A DNA stretch of 64,000 bases, from contig JBMOOG010000019.1 in the NCBI GenBank assembly GCA_049324535.1, positions 1 to 64,000 on the forward strand, in the 5' to 3' direction. This document shows, piece by piece, positions 19,066 through 29,334 of the stretch. How positions within the stretch are numbered: position 1 is the first letter of the stretch; each line of letters opens with the position of its first letter. The DNA comes from JBMOOG01 sp049324535 (GTDB lineage: Bacteria > Pseudomonadota > Alphaproteobacteria > Rhodobacterales > Rhodobacteraceae). The translations under genes were made by a program, and so were the position numbers. The notes beneath the pieces are model-generated. The model had not been told where the DNA came from and did not search any database. It was given only the letters and a program-made list of their open reading frames with translations.

Positions 19066-19971
19066 ATGGACTGGGACAAGCTCAGAATCTTTCACGCGGT
19101 GGCGGATGCGGGCAGCCTGACCCATGCGGGCGAGGCGCTGCAGCTGTCGCAGTCCGCCGTGTCGCGCCAGATCCGCGCGCTCGAGGAGAGCCTTCACACC
19201 ACCCTGTTCCACCGCCACGCACGGGGACTGATTCTCACCCAGCAGGGCGAGCTGCTGTTCGAGGCGACCACCGCCATGGCCAAGCGGCTGGAGACCGCCT
19301 CGGCGCGCATCCGCGACGCCGAGGAGGAGGTGTTCGGCGAGCTGAAGGTCACCACCACCACCGGTTTCGGCACGCTCTGGCTGGCGCCGCGGCTCAGCAA
19401 GCTCTACGCCAAGTATCCCGACCTCAAGATCGACCTCATGCTCGAGGAACGGGTGCTGGACCTGCCGATGCGCGAGGCCGACGTGGCCATCCGCATGAAG
19501 GAGCCGTCCCAGGCCGACCTGATCCGCCGCCGCCTGATGAACATCCGCATGCGGCTCTATGCGACGGCCGACTATCTGGCCCAGGCCGGAACGCCGCGCC
19601 GTCTGCCCGAGATCGCGGGCCATCGCCTGATCTGCCAGAACCCGTCCGACGCCCAGGTCGCCGCCGGGGCCATGCTGGTCCAGAGCCTCATGGCCTACGA
19701 CATCCGCTCGACGCTGACGGTCAACAACTACTTCGGCGTGCTGCAGGGCGTGCTCAATCACCTGGGCATCGGTGTCCTGCCCGACTACCTCACCGACGAC
19801 TTCCCGAACCTGGTGCGGGTGCTGCCCGAGGTGGAATCCGCCGAGGTGCCCGTGTTCCTCGCCTATCCCGAGGAACTGCGCCAGTCGAAGCGCATCGCCG
19901 CCTTCCGCGACTTCGTCACCGAAGAGATCATGGCCTATCGCAAGCGCCAGAGCGACGAGAACCCGGCGTGA
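19066..19971 (+). CDS. LysR-family regulator, LsrB/VtlR type
   Basis: A 301-residue LysR regulator. The N-terminal helix-turn-helix reads LTHAGEALQLSQSAVSRQIR; the effector domain contains TTTTGFGTLWLAPRL and READVAIRMKEPSQADLIRR. The MDWDKLRIFHAVADAGS start and the effector-domain blocks match the rhizobial LsrB and Brucella VtlR proteins as I know them, so orthology is likely. Those regulators control envelope, redox and small-RNA genes. The ATG at 19066 is chosen over an upstream GTG because it gives that N-terminus. A candidate small RNA lies downstream on the same strand. Confidence 0.85.
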   Translation: MDWDKLRIFHAVADAGSLTHAGEALQLSQSAVSRQIRALEESLHTTLFHRHARGLILTQQGELLFEATTAMAKRLETASARIRDAEEEVFGELKVTTTTGFGTLWLAPRLSKLYAKYPDLKIDLMLEERVLDLPMREADVAIRMKEPSQADLIRRRLMNIRMRLYATADYLAQAGTPRRLPEIAGHRLICQNPSDAQVAAGAMLVQSLMAYDIRSTLTVNNYFGVLQGVLNHLGIGVLPDYLTDDFPNLVRVLPEVESAEVPVFLAYPEELRQSKRIAAFRDFVTEEIMAYRKRQSDENPA

Positions 19972-20077
19972 CGGGCGGCGAACGGCGCGGAATCGGGCAG
20001 AGCGGTCTCAATCCACGGTTGCAGTGAGACTTGTCGGCAACGCATAGCCGTCATGATGCATCTGCGGCATTATTTCC

Positions 20078-20105
20078 CTTGAACCGTTCACGTCCTGCCC
20101 ATAAA
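20078..20105 (+). promoter_or_regulatory. Candidate promoter of the small RNA
   Basis: CTTGAA at 20078-20083 matches the alphaproteobacterial -35 element CTTGAC at five of six positions. After a 16-base spacer, CATAAA at 20100-20105 serves as -10. This predicts a start near 20112. Confidence 0.45.
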
Positions 20106-20111
20106 TCCGGC

Positions 20112-20193
20112 TTGAAGGCGGCGGTCGAGGCAACTCTCGCCAACTTCTACCTCCCTGTTGGACTTGGCCGGGCTTTTGCTCGGCCTTTTTTTT
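20112..20193 (+). ncRNA. Candidate trans-acting small RNA (AbcR-like position)
   Basis: The predicted RNA is about 80 nt. It has a 5' segment able to pair (GGCGG near 20118 and later CTCGCC), then an unstructured pyrimidine stretch CTACCTCCCTG at 20148-20157 that is complementary to Shine-Dalgarno sequences, and a perfect intrinsic terminator. This layout is that of Hfq-dependent anti-ribosome-binding-site RNAs such as AbcR1/2. In Brucella VtlR activates abcR2. Position next to the VtlR/LsrB-type gene suggests an equivalent, but I cannot show sequence homology. Confidence 0.5.
20166..20193 (+). terminator. Intrinsic terminator of the candidate small RNA
   Basis: Stem GGCCGGGC (20166-20173) pairs with GCTCGGCC (20178-20185), with one G-U pair, around a TTTT loop. 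Eight T residues follow at 20186-20193. It is the strongest U-tract terminator in the window. Confidence 0.9.
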
Positions 20194-20386
20194 GGTCGCG
20201 GCACAGGGTCGCCTTTACAGGCGCCGCACCCCATGACAACCGGCTCGGCCCGACCGGCCGCCGCCGGGCCGGCCGGCGGTCTTGACAGGGGCCGCGAAAT
20301 TTCCCGCCGCACGCCCCTCCGCCCTTCCCCGCCCGTCCGGCTTGGCATAAGAGGCGGACAGCCGATGCATGCCGTCCGGGGGGCCG

Positions 20387-22549
<2,163 letters not shown>

Positions 22550-22595
22550 CCTCAGCCGGCTTCGCGCACGCCCGCCCCCTGTCCGGAAAAGACAC

Positions 22596-22623
22596 GCGGC
22601 CGGCCGCGCAAACGGCCGGCCGC
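22596..22623 (+). terminator. GC hairpin after purL
   Basis: GCGGCCGGCCG (22596-22606) and CGGCCGGCCGC (22613-22623) form a perfect 11-bp stem around CGCAAA. There is no T tract, so it may be an RNA-stabilising end or part of a factor-dependent terminator rather than a classical intrinsic one. Confidence 0.5.
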
Positions 22624-22640
22624 AGGACCGGGACTCGGTG

Positions 22641-22850
22641 TCAGACGAGCAGCCCGGCGATCAGGGCGTAGCCCAGAGGCAGAAGCAGGGAAAGCGCGGC
22701 AATCGCGCAGTCCCGGCGGGCCGTGCCGGCGGCGGAAACCGCCACGGCGACACGGCCCGGAGATGCGGCGCGAACAGCGCCGCGGCGGGGAAGCGACCCG
22801 GAAAATCCGACAGTACCAACCACGCGTTTGTCAAACATCCCACTTGCCAA
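22641..22850 (-). CDS. Possible small membrane protein (doubtful)
   Basis: An open frame of up to 69 codons whose last 25 residues form one hydrophobic segment (AIAALSLLLPLGYALIAGLL). The first half is Arg/Gly/Ala-rich and looks like non-coding translation, so a shorter product from an internal GTG near 22742 is more plausible. No convincing Shine-Dalgarno site was seen. I do not recognise it, and it may be chance. Confidence 0.2.
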   Translation of the reverse strand: MASGMFDKRVVGTVGFSGSLPRRGAVRAASPGRVAVAVSAAGTARRDCAIAALSLLLPLGYALIAGLLV

Positions 22851-22869
22851 TCTTGCCGTTCAAAGAACG

Positions 22870-22990
22870 CTGAACTCGTCACGAACAACCCAAGACACTC
22901 GTCACACCGAAGAACCGCACTCGCTACGCCACACACCACACTCGTTACGTCACACCCTCGCCACTCGCACCGCACCACCACCACTCAACC
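22870..22990. repeat. Degenerate CACTCGTCAC-type repeat in a C-rich, G-poor island
   Basis: CTCG cores occur at 22875, 22898, 22920 and 22941, spaced 23, 22 and 21 bases, in the context ACTCGTCAC, ACTCGTCAC, ACTCGCTAC and ACTCGTTAC; degraded copies follow at 22957 and 22964. On the plus strand C greatly exceeds G: 31 C against 7 G in 22921-22980. This skew, downstream of purL and in its direction, is what Rho-utilisation sites look like. No direct-repeat/spacer structure of a CRISPR is present. Confidence 0.6.
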
Positions 22991-23238
22991 CGGGTCGCCA
23001 CACACAACCAATCGACTTCCCGAGAGCCAGAAAACACACGTTTGGCGTGTCTGGGAACTTGGATTTATGGACTAGTCTGAAAGGACAGGTGGCCGATCGA
23101 AGCCGTCATCAATCGCGGGGGATAACCGCGGACTGTTCCAAGGCCGGAACCCGCGCACGGATTTCTCCACAGGACGGTTTCATTCCTGCCCCGATCGGGA
23201 GGCGCGAGGGCGGGGAATCACCCTGCCCCGTCCCGCCG

Positions 23239-24213
23239 TCACAGGCCCGACGATTCGTGCGTCTCAGACGCAGGAACCGGTGAAACGGCCCCATCCCCGG
23301 CACCCGGCCCGCCCGGATCCGCCACCGCCGTCTCGGCCACCAGCCGCGCGATCCGCCGCAGATCGGCCCCGAGCGGGTTGGTCTTGCGCCAGACCAATCC
23401 GATCCGGCGCGTCGGATGCGGCGGGCCGAGGCGCGCCACCGCGACACGACCCGAGCGGGTCTCGACCGGCACCGCCATCTTCGGAATGAGCGTGACCCCG
23501 ATCCCGGCAGCCACCATCTGCACCAGCGTGGACAGCGAGCTGGCCTCCATCAGGTCGCGCGGCACCGCCGATTCCATCTTGCAGAACGACAGGGCCTGGT
23601 CCCGGAAGCAATGGCCCTCTTCCAGAAGCAGAAGCCGCATTACGCGCAGGCTGGCGGGCTTGGGTACCGGGCGGTGCGCGTCCTCGACCGGCCGGACGAG
23701 GACGAACTCCTCCTCGAAGAGCGGCTCCTCGTGCAGCGCGGGCTCGGAGACCGGCAGCGCGACGATCGCCGCGTCGAGCTTTCCGTCGTTGAGGTCCTCG
23801 ACCAGCTTCTGCGTCACCGCCTCGCGCGGGCGAAGGTCGATGGACGGGAACCGGGCCCCGAGCGCCTGCATCAGCTCCGGCAGCAGATAGGGCGCCACGG
23901 TCGGTATCACCCCAAGCCGGAGCGGCCCGGTCATCGGATCGCGCGAGGCGCGGGCAAGCCCGCCGAGTTCGTCCACCGCCCGCAAGATGTCGCGCCCCCG
24001 CTCCACGAAGGTCTCGCCCAGGGCGGTCAGCCGGATGCGGCGCGCGCCGCGCTCGATCAGCGGCGCGCCGACCAGCGTCTCGAGTTCGCGCATCTGCATG
24101 GAGAGAGCCGGCTGCGAGATGGCGCAGGCCTCGGCGGCGCGCCCGAAGTGGCCGTGGCGGGCGAGCGCATCGAGATAGCGCAGATGCTTCAGCGTGATCG
24201 GCGTCATTGTCAT
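23239..24213 (-). CDS. oxyR: Hydrogen peroxide sensor OxyR
   Basis: A 324-residue LysR-family redox sensor. The helix-turn-helix is FGRAAEACAISQPALSMQMR. The peroxidatic and resolving cysteines are Cys202 and Cys211 in the diagnostic EEGHCFRDQALSFC block. It is divergent from katG with a 152-base gap. A 23-base dyad abuts the start codon, pointing to autoregulation and katG control. The ATG at 24213 has no clear Shine-Dalgarno site; a second ATG two codons in (24207) is an alternative. The C-terminus has a low-complexity Gly/Pro/Ser tail of about 25 residues. Confidence 0.94.
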   Translation of the reverse strand: MTMTPITLKHLRYLDALARHGHFGRAAEACAISQPALSMQMRELETLVGAPLIERGARRIRLTALGETFVERGRDILRAVDELGGLARASRDPMTGPLRLGVIPTVAPYLLPELMQALGARFPSIDLRPREAVTQKLVEDLNDGKLDAAIVALPVSEPALHEEPLFEEEFVLVRPVEDAHRPVPKPASLRVMRLLLLEEGHCFRDQALSFCKMESAVPRDLMEASSLSTLVQMVAAGIGVTLIPKMAVPVETRSGRVAVARLGPPHPTRRIGLVWRKTNPLGADLRRIARLVAETAVADPGGPGAGDGAVSPVPASETHESSGL

Positions 24214-24235
24214 TGCTTATCGCAAGAATAAGCAA
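24213..24235. promoter_or_regulatory. Candidate OxyR operator in the oxyR-katG gap
   Basis: TTGCTTAT (24213-24220), seven bases, ATAAGCAA (24228-24235): a perfect 8-bp dyad overlapping the first base of the oxyR start codon. AT-rich half-sites spaced like this suit LysR-family tetramers, and the position fits repression of oxyR plus activation of katG. Confidence 0.65.
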
Positions 24236-24365
24236 ATGCAAATTCCGTTTATGACACGGGCGTGCTAGTCAGAGGTATCGATGACGGTCGGAAGCATCGG
24301 CGGCGCACTGCCGCGCGGTCATTCGACCTCATGGCGAGCACGATCACAGAGCGGTGGAGGACACG

Positions 24366-26537
24366 ATGGACGGCAACGACATCCCGAAGGGGGCCAAGTG
24401 CCCGGTGATGCACGGCGCGAATACGGAAACGGGGCGTTCGGTCATGGACTGGTGGCCCAAGGCGCTGAACCTCGACATCCTGCACCAGAAGGACACCAAG
24501 ACCAACCCGCTCAAGGGCTTCGACTATCGGTCCGAGGTGCAGAAGCTCGACTTCGAGGCGCTGAAACGCGATCTGACGGCGCTGATGACCGAAAGCCAGG
24601 ACTGGTGGCCGGCGGACTGGGGCCATTACGGCGGCCTGATGATCCGCATGGCGTGGCACGCGGCGGGGTCCTACCGCACCGCCGACGGCCGCGGCGGCGG
24701 CGGCTCGGGCAACCAGCGCTTCGCGCCGCTGAACTCGTGGCCGGACAACGCCAACCTCGACAAGGCGCGGCGCCTGCTGTGGCCGATCAAGAAGAAATAC
24801 GGCAACCGGCTGAGCTGGGCGGACCTCATCATCCTCGCCGGCACCGTCGCCTATGAGTCGATGGGTCTCAAGACCTTCGGCTTCGGCTTTGGCCGCGAGG
24901 ACATCTGGGCACCCGAGATCGACACCTACTGGGGCGCCGAGAAGGAGTGGCTCGCGCCCTCGGACGAACGCTACGGCGACGTCAACGACCCCTCGACCAT
25001 GGAGAACCCCCTGGCCGCGGTGCAGATGGGGCTCATCTACGTGAACCCGGAAGGCGTGAACGGCAAGCCCGATCCGATGAAGACCGCCGCGCAGGTGCGC
25101 GAGACCTTCGCGCGCATGGCGATGAACGACGAGGAGACGGTCGCGCTGACCGCGGGTGGCCACACCGTCGGCAAGACCCACGGCAACGGCCGGGCCGAGC
25201 ACCTCGGCCCCGCGCCCGAAGGCGCCGACATCGCCGAGCAGGGCCTCGGCTGGATGAACCCCGACATGCAGGGCAAGGCCAGCCGCGCGATGACCTCGGG
25301 CCTCGAGGGCGCCTGGACCACCCATCCGACGCGCTGGGACATGGGCTTCTTCGAGATGCTCTTCGGCCACGAGTGGGAGCTGCGCAAATCTCCCGCCGGC
25401 GCCTGGCAGTGGGAACCGGTGTCGATCCGCGAGGAGGACAAGCCGCTCGATGCCAGCGATCCGACCCAGCGTCACAACCCGATGATGACCGACGCCGACA
25501 TGGCGATGAAGGTCGATCCGGTCTACAACGCCATCTGCCGCAAGTTCATGGCCGATCCCGAAGCCTTCAACGACGCCTTCGCCCGGGCCTGGTTCAAGCT
25601 CACGCATCGCGACATGGGGCCGAAGGTGCGCTACCTCGGGCCCTGGGTGCCGCAGGAAGACCTGATCTGGCAGGATCCGGTTCCGGCCGGCCCCCGCGAC
25701 TATGACGTGTGGACGGTCAAGGGGCGGATCGCGGCTTCGGGCCTGAGCGTGGCCGACTTGGTGGCCACCGCCTGGGACAGCGCCCGCACCTTCCGCCAGT
25801 CCGACATGCGCGGCGGCGCCAACGGCGCGCGGATCCGGCTGGCGCCCCAGAAGGACTGGGAGGGCAACGAGCCCGCACGGCTCGCCCGGGTGCTGTCGGT
25901 GCTGGAACCGATCGCCGATGCCACCGGCGCCTCGGTCGCCGACGTGATCGTGCTGGCCGGAAATGTCGGCGTCGAGATGGCCGCCAGGGCCGCCGGTTTC
26001 GACGTGGAGGTTCCCTTCGCGCCGGGCCGGGGCGACGCCACCGACGCCCAGACCGACGCGCATTCCTTCGCCCCGCTCGAGCCCTTGGCCGACGGGTTCC
26101 GCAACTGGATGAAGAAGGACTACGTGGTCTCGGCCGAAGAGCTGATGCTCGATCGCGCGCAGCTTCTGGGGCTGACCGCCGTCGAGATGACCGTTCTCGT
26201 CGGGGGCATGCGGGTGATGGGCACCAACCACGGCGGCACCCGCCACGGCGTGTTCACCGACCAGGTGGGGGCGCTGACCAACGACTTCTTCGTCAACCTC
26301 TGCGACATGGCCTACAAGTGGGTGCCGAAGGGCACGAACCTCTACGACATCGTGGACCGCCGGTCGGGCGCGGTGGTGTGGACGGCGACGCGGGCCGATC
26401 TGGTGTTCGGGTCGAACTCGATCCTGCGCGCCTACGCCGAGCTCTACGCCCAGGACGACAACCGCGAGAAGTTCGTTCAGGATTTCGTGGCCGCCTGGAC
26501 CAAGGTGATGAACGCCGACCGGTTCGACCTCGCCTGA
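24366..26537 (+). CDS. katG: Catalase-peroxidase KatG
   Basis: A 723-residue bifunctional haem catalase-peroxidase that removes hydrogen peroxide. The distal site is RMAWHAAGSYR (Arg94, Trp97, His98) and the proximal His266 is in GGHTVGKTHG. The Trp97-Tyr225-Met251 set that forms the KatG covalent adduct is complete (Tyr in IYVNPEG). The duplicated C-terminal domain is present. The ATG at 24366 follows GGAGG; an in-frame GTG at 24354 overlaps that site and is rejected. Divergent from oxyR, so peroxide-inducible expression is expected. Confidence 0.97.
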   Translation: MDGNDIPKGAKCPVMHGANTETGRSVMDWWPKALNLDILHQKDTKTNPLKGFDYRSEVQKLDFEALKRDLTALMTESQDWWPADWGHYGGLMIRMAWHAAGSYRTADGRGGGGSGNQRFAPLNSWPDNANLDKARRLLWPIKKKYGNRLSWADLIILAGTVAYESMGLKTFGFGFGREDIWAPEIDTYWGAEKEWLAPSDERYGDVNDPSTMENPLAAVQMGLIYVNPEGVNGKPDPMKTAAQVRETFARMAMNDEETVALTAGGHTVGKTHGNGRAEHLGPAPEGADIAEQGLGWMNPDMQGKASRAMTSGLEGAWTTHPTRWDMGFFEMLFGHEWELRKSPAGAWQWEPVSIREEDKPLDASDPTQRHNPMMTDADMAMKVDPVYNAICRKFMADPEAFNDAFARAWFKLTHRDMGPKVRYLGPWVPQEDLIWQDPVPAGPRDYDVWTVKGRIAASGLSVADLVATAWDSARTFRQSDMRGGANGARIRLAPQKDWEGNEPARLARVLSVLEPIADATGASVADVIVLAGNVGVEMAARAAGFDVEVPFAPGRGDATDAQTDAHSFAPLEPLADGFRNWMKKDYVVSAEELMLDRAQLLGLTAVEMTVLVGGMRVMGTNHGGTRHGVFTDQVGALTNDFFVNLCDMAYKWVPKGTNLYDIVDRRSGAVVWTATRADLVFGSNSILRAYAELYAQDDNREKFVQDFVAAWTKVMNADRFDLA

Positions 26538-26563
26538 TCCGGCGAAACGCAATGACGAAACGA

Positions 26564-26591
26564 CGCGGGCCGGGGGTTTTCCCGGCCCGCG
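26564..26591 (+). terminator. Intrinsic terminator of katG
   Basis: CGCGGGCCGGG (26564-26574) and CCCGGCCCGCG (26581-26591) form an 11-bp stem around GGTTTT. A short pyrimidine run (ACCTTTC) follows. It is also oriented to stop the minus-strand pseudogene transcript. Confidence 0.7.
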
Positions 26592-26627
26592 ACCTTTCGC
26601 GCGGGCGGTGGGGCCGTCCGGCGGCCG

Positions 26628-27037
26628 TCAGCCCAGTTCCATCGTCGCGATCGCCTGAAGCGTCGGGGACACGGCCGGCGGACGGCCGCGAGGCATGCGC
26701 GCGGTCTCGAACAGCGGCCGGAGCCCTTCGGAAGCGAGAAGCCCGGCGAAGGCGGTCTGGCCCGGCGGCAGGTCGATGAAGGTCGGTGACGCCTCGACGC
26801 GCGCCAGCGCCGCCCGGGCCATTCGGGACGCACGATGCAGGGTCCGAGAAAGGCGAAGGCGGGGGAATGGTTCACCTCCGCGATCGCGGCCACCGGCACG
26901 CCCGCCTCGTCCGCGACGAAGACGCCCTGGGGATCGGTCGCCTGGAACGGGACGGCGTCGTCGAGACCCGGATTCCAGCCCTCGGCGGCGGCCCGGTCGA
27001 GGATCGTGGCCAGCTCGCCCTCGGAGGCGGTGCGCAT
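26628..27037 (-). pseudogene. Decayed GNAT-family acetyltransferase (frameshift plus internal deletion)
   Basis: The first frame, from the ATG at 27037, encodes about 75 residues typical of a GNAT N-terminus (MRTASEGELATILDRAAAEG ... FLGPCIVRPEWPGR). Homology then jumps to another frame encoding a C-terminal segment (PTFIDLPPGQTAF ... PLFETARMPRG ... MELG) that ends at 26628. The total span of 410 bases is not a multiple of three. Full-length relatives are about 280 residues, so roughly half the protein, including the acetyl-CoA loop after PEWPGR, is missing. The breakpoint is near 26805-26825. Confidence 0.75.
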
Positions 27038-27048
27038 CGCCGTCGCGG

Positions 27049-28023
27049 TCAGGCTGACGCCGCGTTGGTGCGCTGGGCAAGCTGACCCTTGAACCAGGAC
27101 TGCAGCACGGTCGCGGCAATCGGCAGGGTTATGGCGGACGCGGACACCAGCAGCACGATCCCGGGCAGGAGCCACGCCCCGTCAACCCCGGAAAGCAGCA
27201 GCCAGAGCTTGGCGCAGGCGAGCGTCGGGAAGGTGAACGCGGACCAGAACGGCGAGAACCCGGCCCGGGTGAGCCAGAGCGCGCCCCCGGCAAAGAGCAG
27301 GATCATCGCCACGGTCACGAACCCGAAGGCCGTCGCCAGCGAGGGCCAGCCCAGCGCCAGCGCGCCGATGCCGAGGAAGTTCGCGGGCGTCAGGTGGATC
27401 ATCAGAAGCGGCCGCAGCGGGGCGGGCACGGTGTTGCGCCGGAACTGCTCGAGGCTGGCCGCCCAGATGACCAGCGCCGCCAGCAGCGACCAGAGATAGA
27501 GCCCCTGCGCCAGCCGCACGAGGCCGAGTTCGACCGCCGGCGCCACCGCGACCACGGCGCCGACGAAGATCAGGTGCCAGACCGGCGAGACCCGCCGCTG
27601 CTCGGCCGGACCCCGGGCGAAACCGGCCAGGACCATTCCCGCGAAGGCGAGATGCAGCACGAGGCCCCCGATCAGAACCACCCGCGCCAGCCCCGGCGCA
27701 TGGGGGATGAGCGTGATGGCCAGCAGATAGACGCAGAGCACGCCCGCGGCCAGTCCGCCCCGGCCCGGCAGGATGCGCAGATCCTCGGCCAGAACGCTCG
27801 GGCGTCGGACGAATTTCGCCGCGTAAGCCGCGAATGCGATGAGGAAAAGCAGCGTCACAAAGCCCAGAACAAGCTCGGCCGGACCGGCGGGCAGGTCAAA
27901 ATGGCCGGCCGCCAGCCGCCACCCGACCCCAAGCCCGAAGAGCCCGAGAATCGGCGGGAACGCCGCCGGGGGCGTGCGCTGGCCGAAGCCGCGGGGTGTG
28001 GGCTTGAGGGGGGCGAACTTCAT
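27049..28023 (-). CDS. TehA/SLAC1-family membrane transporter (tellurite-resistance/dicarboxylate type)
   Basis: A 324-residue protein with about ten hydrophobic helices and no large soluble domain. Blocks such as RTPPAAFPPILGLFGLGVGW near the N-terminus and LTPANFLGIGALALGW fit the TDT/SLAC1 family, which includes TehA and anion channels. In Rhodobacteraceae such genes are annotated as tellurium-resistance proteins, but the real substrate is unknown. It stops 11 bases before the start of the GNAT remnant, as though they once shared a transcript. Confidence 0.75.
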   Translation of the reverse strand: MKFAPLKPTPRGFGQRTPPAAFPPILGLFGLGVGWRLAAGHFDLPAGPAELVLGFVTLLFLIAFAAYAAKFVRRPSVLAEDLRILPGRGGLAAGVLCVYLLAITLIPHAPGLARVVLIGGLVLHLAFAGMVLAGFARGPAEQRRVSPVWHLIFVGAVVAVAPAVELGLVRLAQGLYLWSLLAALVIWAASLEQFRRNTVPAPLRPLLMIHLTPANFLGIGALALGWPSLATAFGFVTVAMILLFAGGALWLTRAGFSPFWSAFTFPTLACAKLWLLLSGVDGAWLLPGIVLLVSASAITLPIAATVLQSWFKGQLAQRTNAASA

Positions 28024-28101
28024 GCGGGCCTCGACGCTGATCCGGCCGCATACTGCCCCGACGACGCGCGCTTCGCCAGAGCGGCCGACGCCGCAGGCCG
28101 G

Positions 28102-29262
28102 CTAGGAAAGCGCCGCCGCCTCGGCCCGCCCGTGCAGCGACCGGTGCTCCCAGACCGCGACCACCGAGAGCAGGGCCGCAGTCGCGAGCGTCAGCCCCCA
28201 GAGCGGCAGGAGCGGCGATACCGCCCCGAGCGCAACGGCCCCGGCCAGCCCGACGAGATGCGACAGGGGAAACCAGCGCGCCGACAGCCGCTTGAACCAG
28301 CCGTTGCCCAGAAGGAACAGGATCGTCCCAGACGCGATCACCAGCGCCTCGGCCAGGCCCGCGTGGTGTTCCGGATGGGCAATGGCGAGTTCGGCGCCGA
28401 CCGCGGACAGGACGATGCCCGCCACGATCGGGATGTGGGCGTAGGTGAAGGCGATGCGGGCGATGCGCCCGGGATCGGAGGCATGCTCGATCTGGTGGCT
28501 GCCCCTCTGGTGGCCGATGTGGAAGCAGATCCACCACATGGCGATGGTGGCCAGTACACAGGCCAGGAAGGCCAGAAGGCCCGCCGCGTCCCACTCCATG
28601 TCGGCGAAGGTCGCGCCCGAGATCAGCAGCGTCTCGCCCAGCGCGATGATGACGAAGAGGCCCGCGCGCTCGGCCATGTGCGCGCCGCGCACCGCCCAGT
28701 TGGTCGACCGGTCCTGGCCGAGCCCCGGCACCCAGAAGCTCACGATCGGGCCGAGGTATTCGATGGCGAGCGCCAGTGCCCAGATCTCGAGCCGCGCCTC
28801 GGGGGAGGCCAGCGCCCCGCCGATCCAGAAGACGCCCGACAGCACCATCCACAGCGAGATGCGGATGTAGGACCCGCGCAGCAGCGGATCGGCCCGGCCC
28901 CAGGCCAGCATGGCGAGCGACCGGCCGAGCTGCATCGCCACATAGGCCCCTGCAAAGACCAGTCCGCGTGACCCGAACGCCTCGGGGATCGCCATCGACA
29001 GGAAGAGCCCCGCCACCATCATCGCGAAGAGAAGGCCGCGCACCCGCATGTCCTCGGGGTCGAGCCGGTTCATCACCCAGGTGGTGTAGATCCAGACCCA
29101 CCAGACGGCGAAGAACACCAGCCCCGTCTCGAGCGTGCCCTGCCAGCTCAGATGGTGCAGCATCCGGTGCGAGACCTGGGTGACGGCAAAGACGAAGACG
29201 AGGTCGAAGAAAAGCTCGACGAAACCCACGCGACTGTTGTCGCCACGCAGTACGGATGCCAT
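28102..29262 (-). CDS. LtrA (low temperature requirement A) family membrane protein
   Basis: A 386-residue polytopic membrane protein. The N-terminal family signature is FVELFFDLVFVFAVTQVSHR, followed by about ten to twelve hydrophobic segments and the conserved AHMAERAGLFVIIALGETLL block. LtrA was named from a cold-sensitive Listeria mutant; the biochemical function is unknown. It lies upstream of the TehA-like gene on the minus strand with a 78-base gap and diverges from an EamA transporter. Confidence 0.88.
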   Translation of the reverse strand: MASVLRGDNSRVGFVELFFDLVFVFAVTQVSHRMLHHLSWQGTLETGLVFFAVWWVWIYTTWVMNRLDPEDMRVRGLLFAMMVAGLFLSMAIPEAFGSRGLVFAGAYVAMQLGRSLAMLAWGRADPLLRGSYIRISLWMVLSGVFWIGGALASPEARLEIWALALAIEYLGPIVSFWVPGLGQDRSTNWAVRGAHMAERAGLFVIIALGETLLISGATFADMEWDAAGLLAFLACVLATIAMWWICFHIGHQRGSHQIEHASDPGRIARIAFTYAHIPIVAGIVLSAVGAELAIAHPEHHAGLAEALVIASGTILFLLGNGWFKRLSARWFPLSHLVGLAGAVALGAVSPLLPLWGLTLATAALLSVVAVWEHRSLHGRAEAAALS

Positions 29263-29334
29263 CGCTTTCTCCCTGTTTGTCCGGCGAGACTAGGACGGTC
29301 TGGACAAGGCCGGCAAGCCGGGTCATCAGGGGCC

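Larger units (their letters stand above)
19972..20386. other. 415-base intergenic region holding a candidate small RNA
   Basis: No protein gene is supported between the LysR stop and purL. The region contains a promoter-like sequence at 20078-20105, a predicted short transcript ending in a strong intrinsic terminator at 20166-20193, and a purL leader of about 190 bases. A second -35-like TTGCAG lies near 20022. Confidence 0.6.
22550..23238. other. 689-base convergent gap after purL, gene-poor
   Basis: purL (+) and oxyR (-) converge here. Starting from purL the gap holds a strong hairpin (22596-22623), a doubtful small minus-strand frame (22641-22850), a C-rich and G-poor repeat island (about 22860-23000), a short ACACG/CGTGT hairpin at 23036-23050, and unremarkable sequence with two weak DnaA-like boxes. 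No convincing protein gene spans the repeat island. Confidence 0.7.

Noticed and set aside
22870..22990. Possible CRISPR array
   Set aside because: Repeats are short, degenerate and lack distinct spacers of uniform length; no cas genes are nearby.
23110..23175. Possible replication-origin element with DnaA boxes
   Set aside because: GGGGGATAA (23117) and TTCTCCACA (23163) are weak, only two sites, and there is no AT-rich unwinding stretch or dnaA/parAB neighbour.
22723..23283. Plus-strand frames of up to about 200 codons across the gap after purL
   Set aside because: Thr/His/Pro/Arg-rich low-complexity translations caused by the C-rich repeat, without a ribosome-binding site or recognisable domain.
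24354..24365. GTG start for katG at 24354
   Set aside because: It overlaps the GGAGG site that serves the ATG at 24366.
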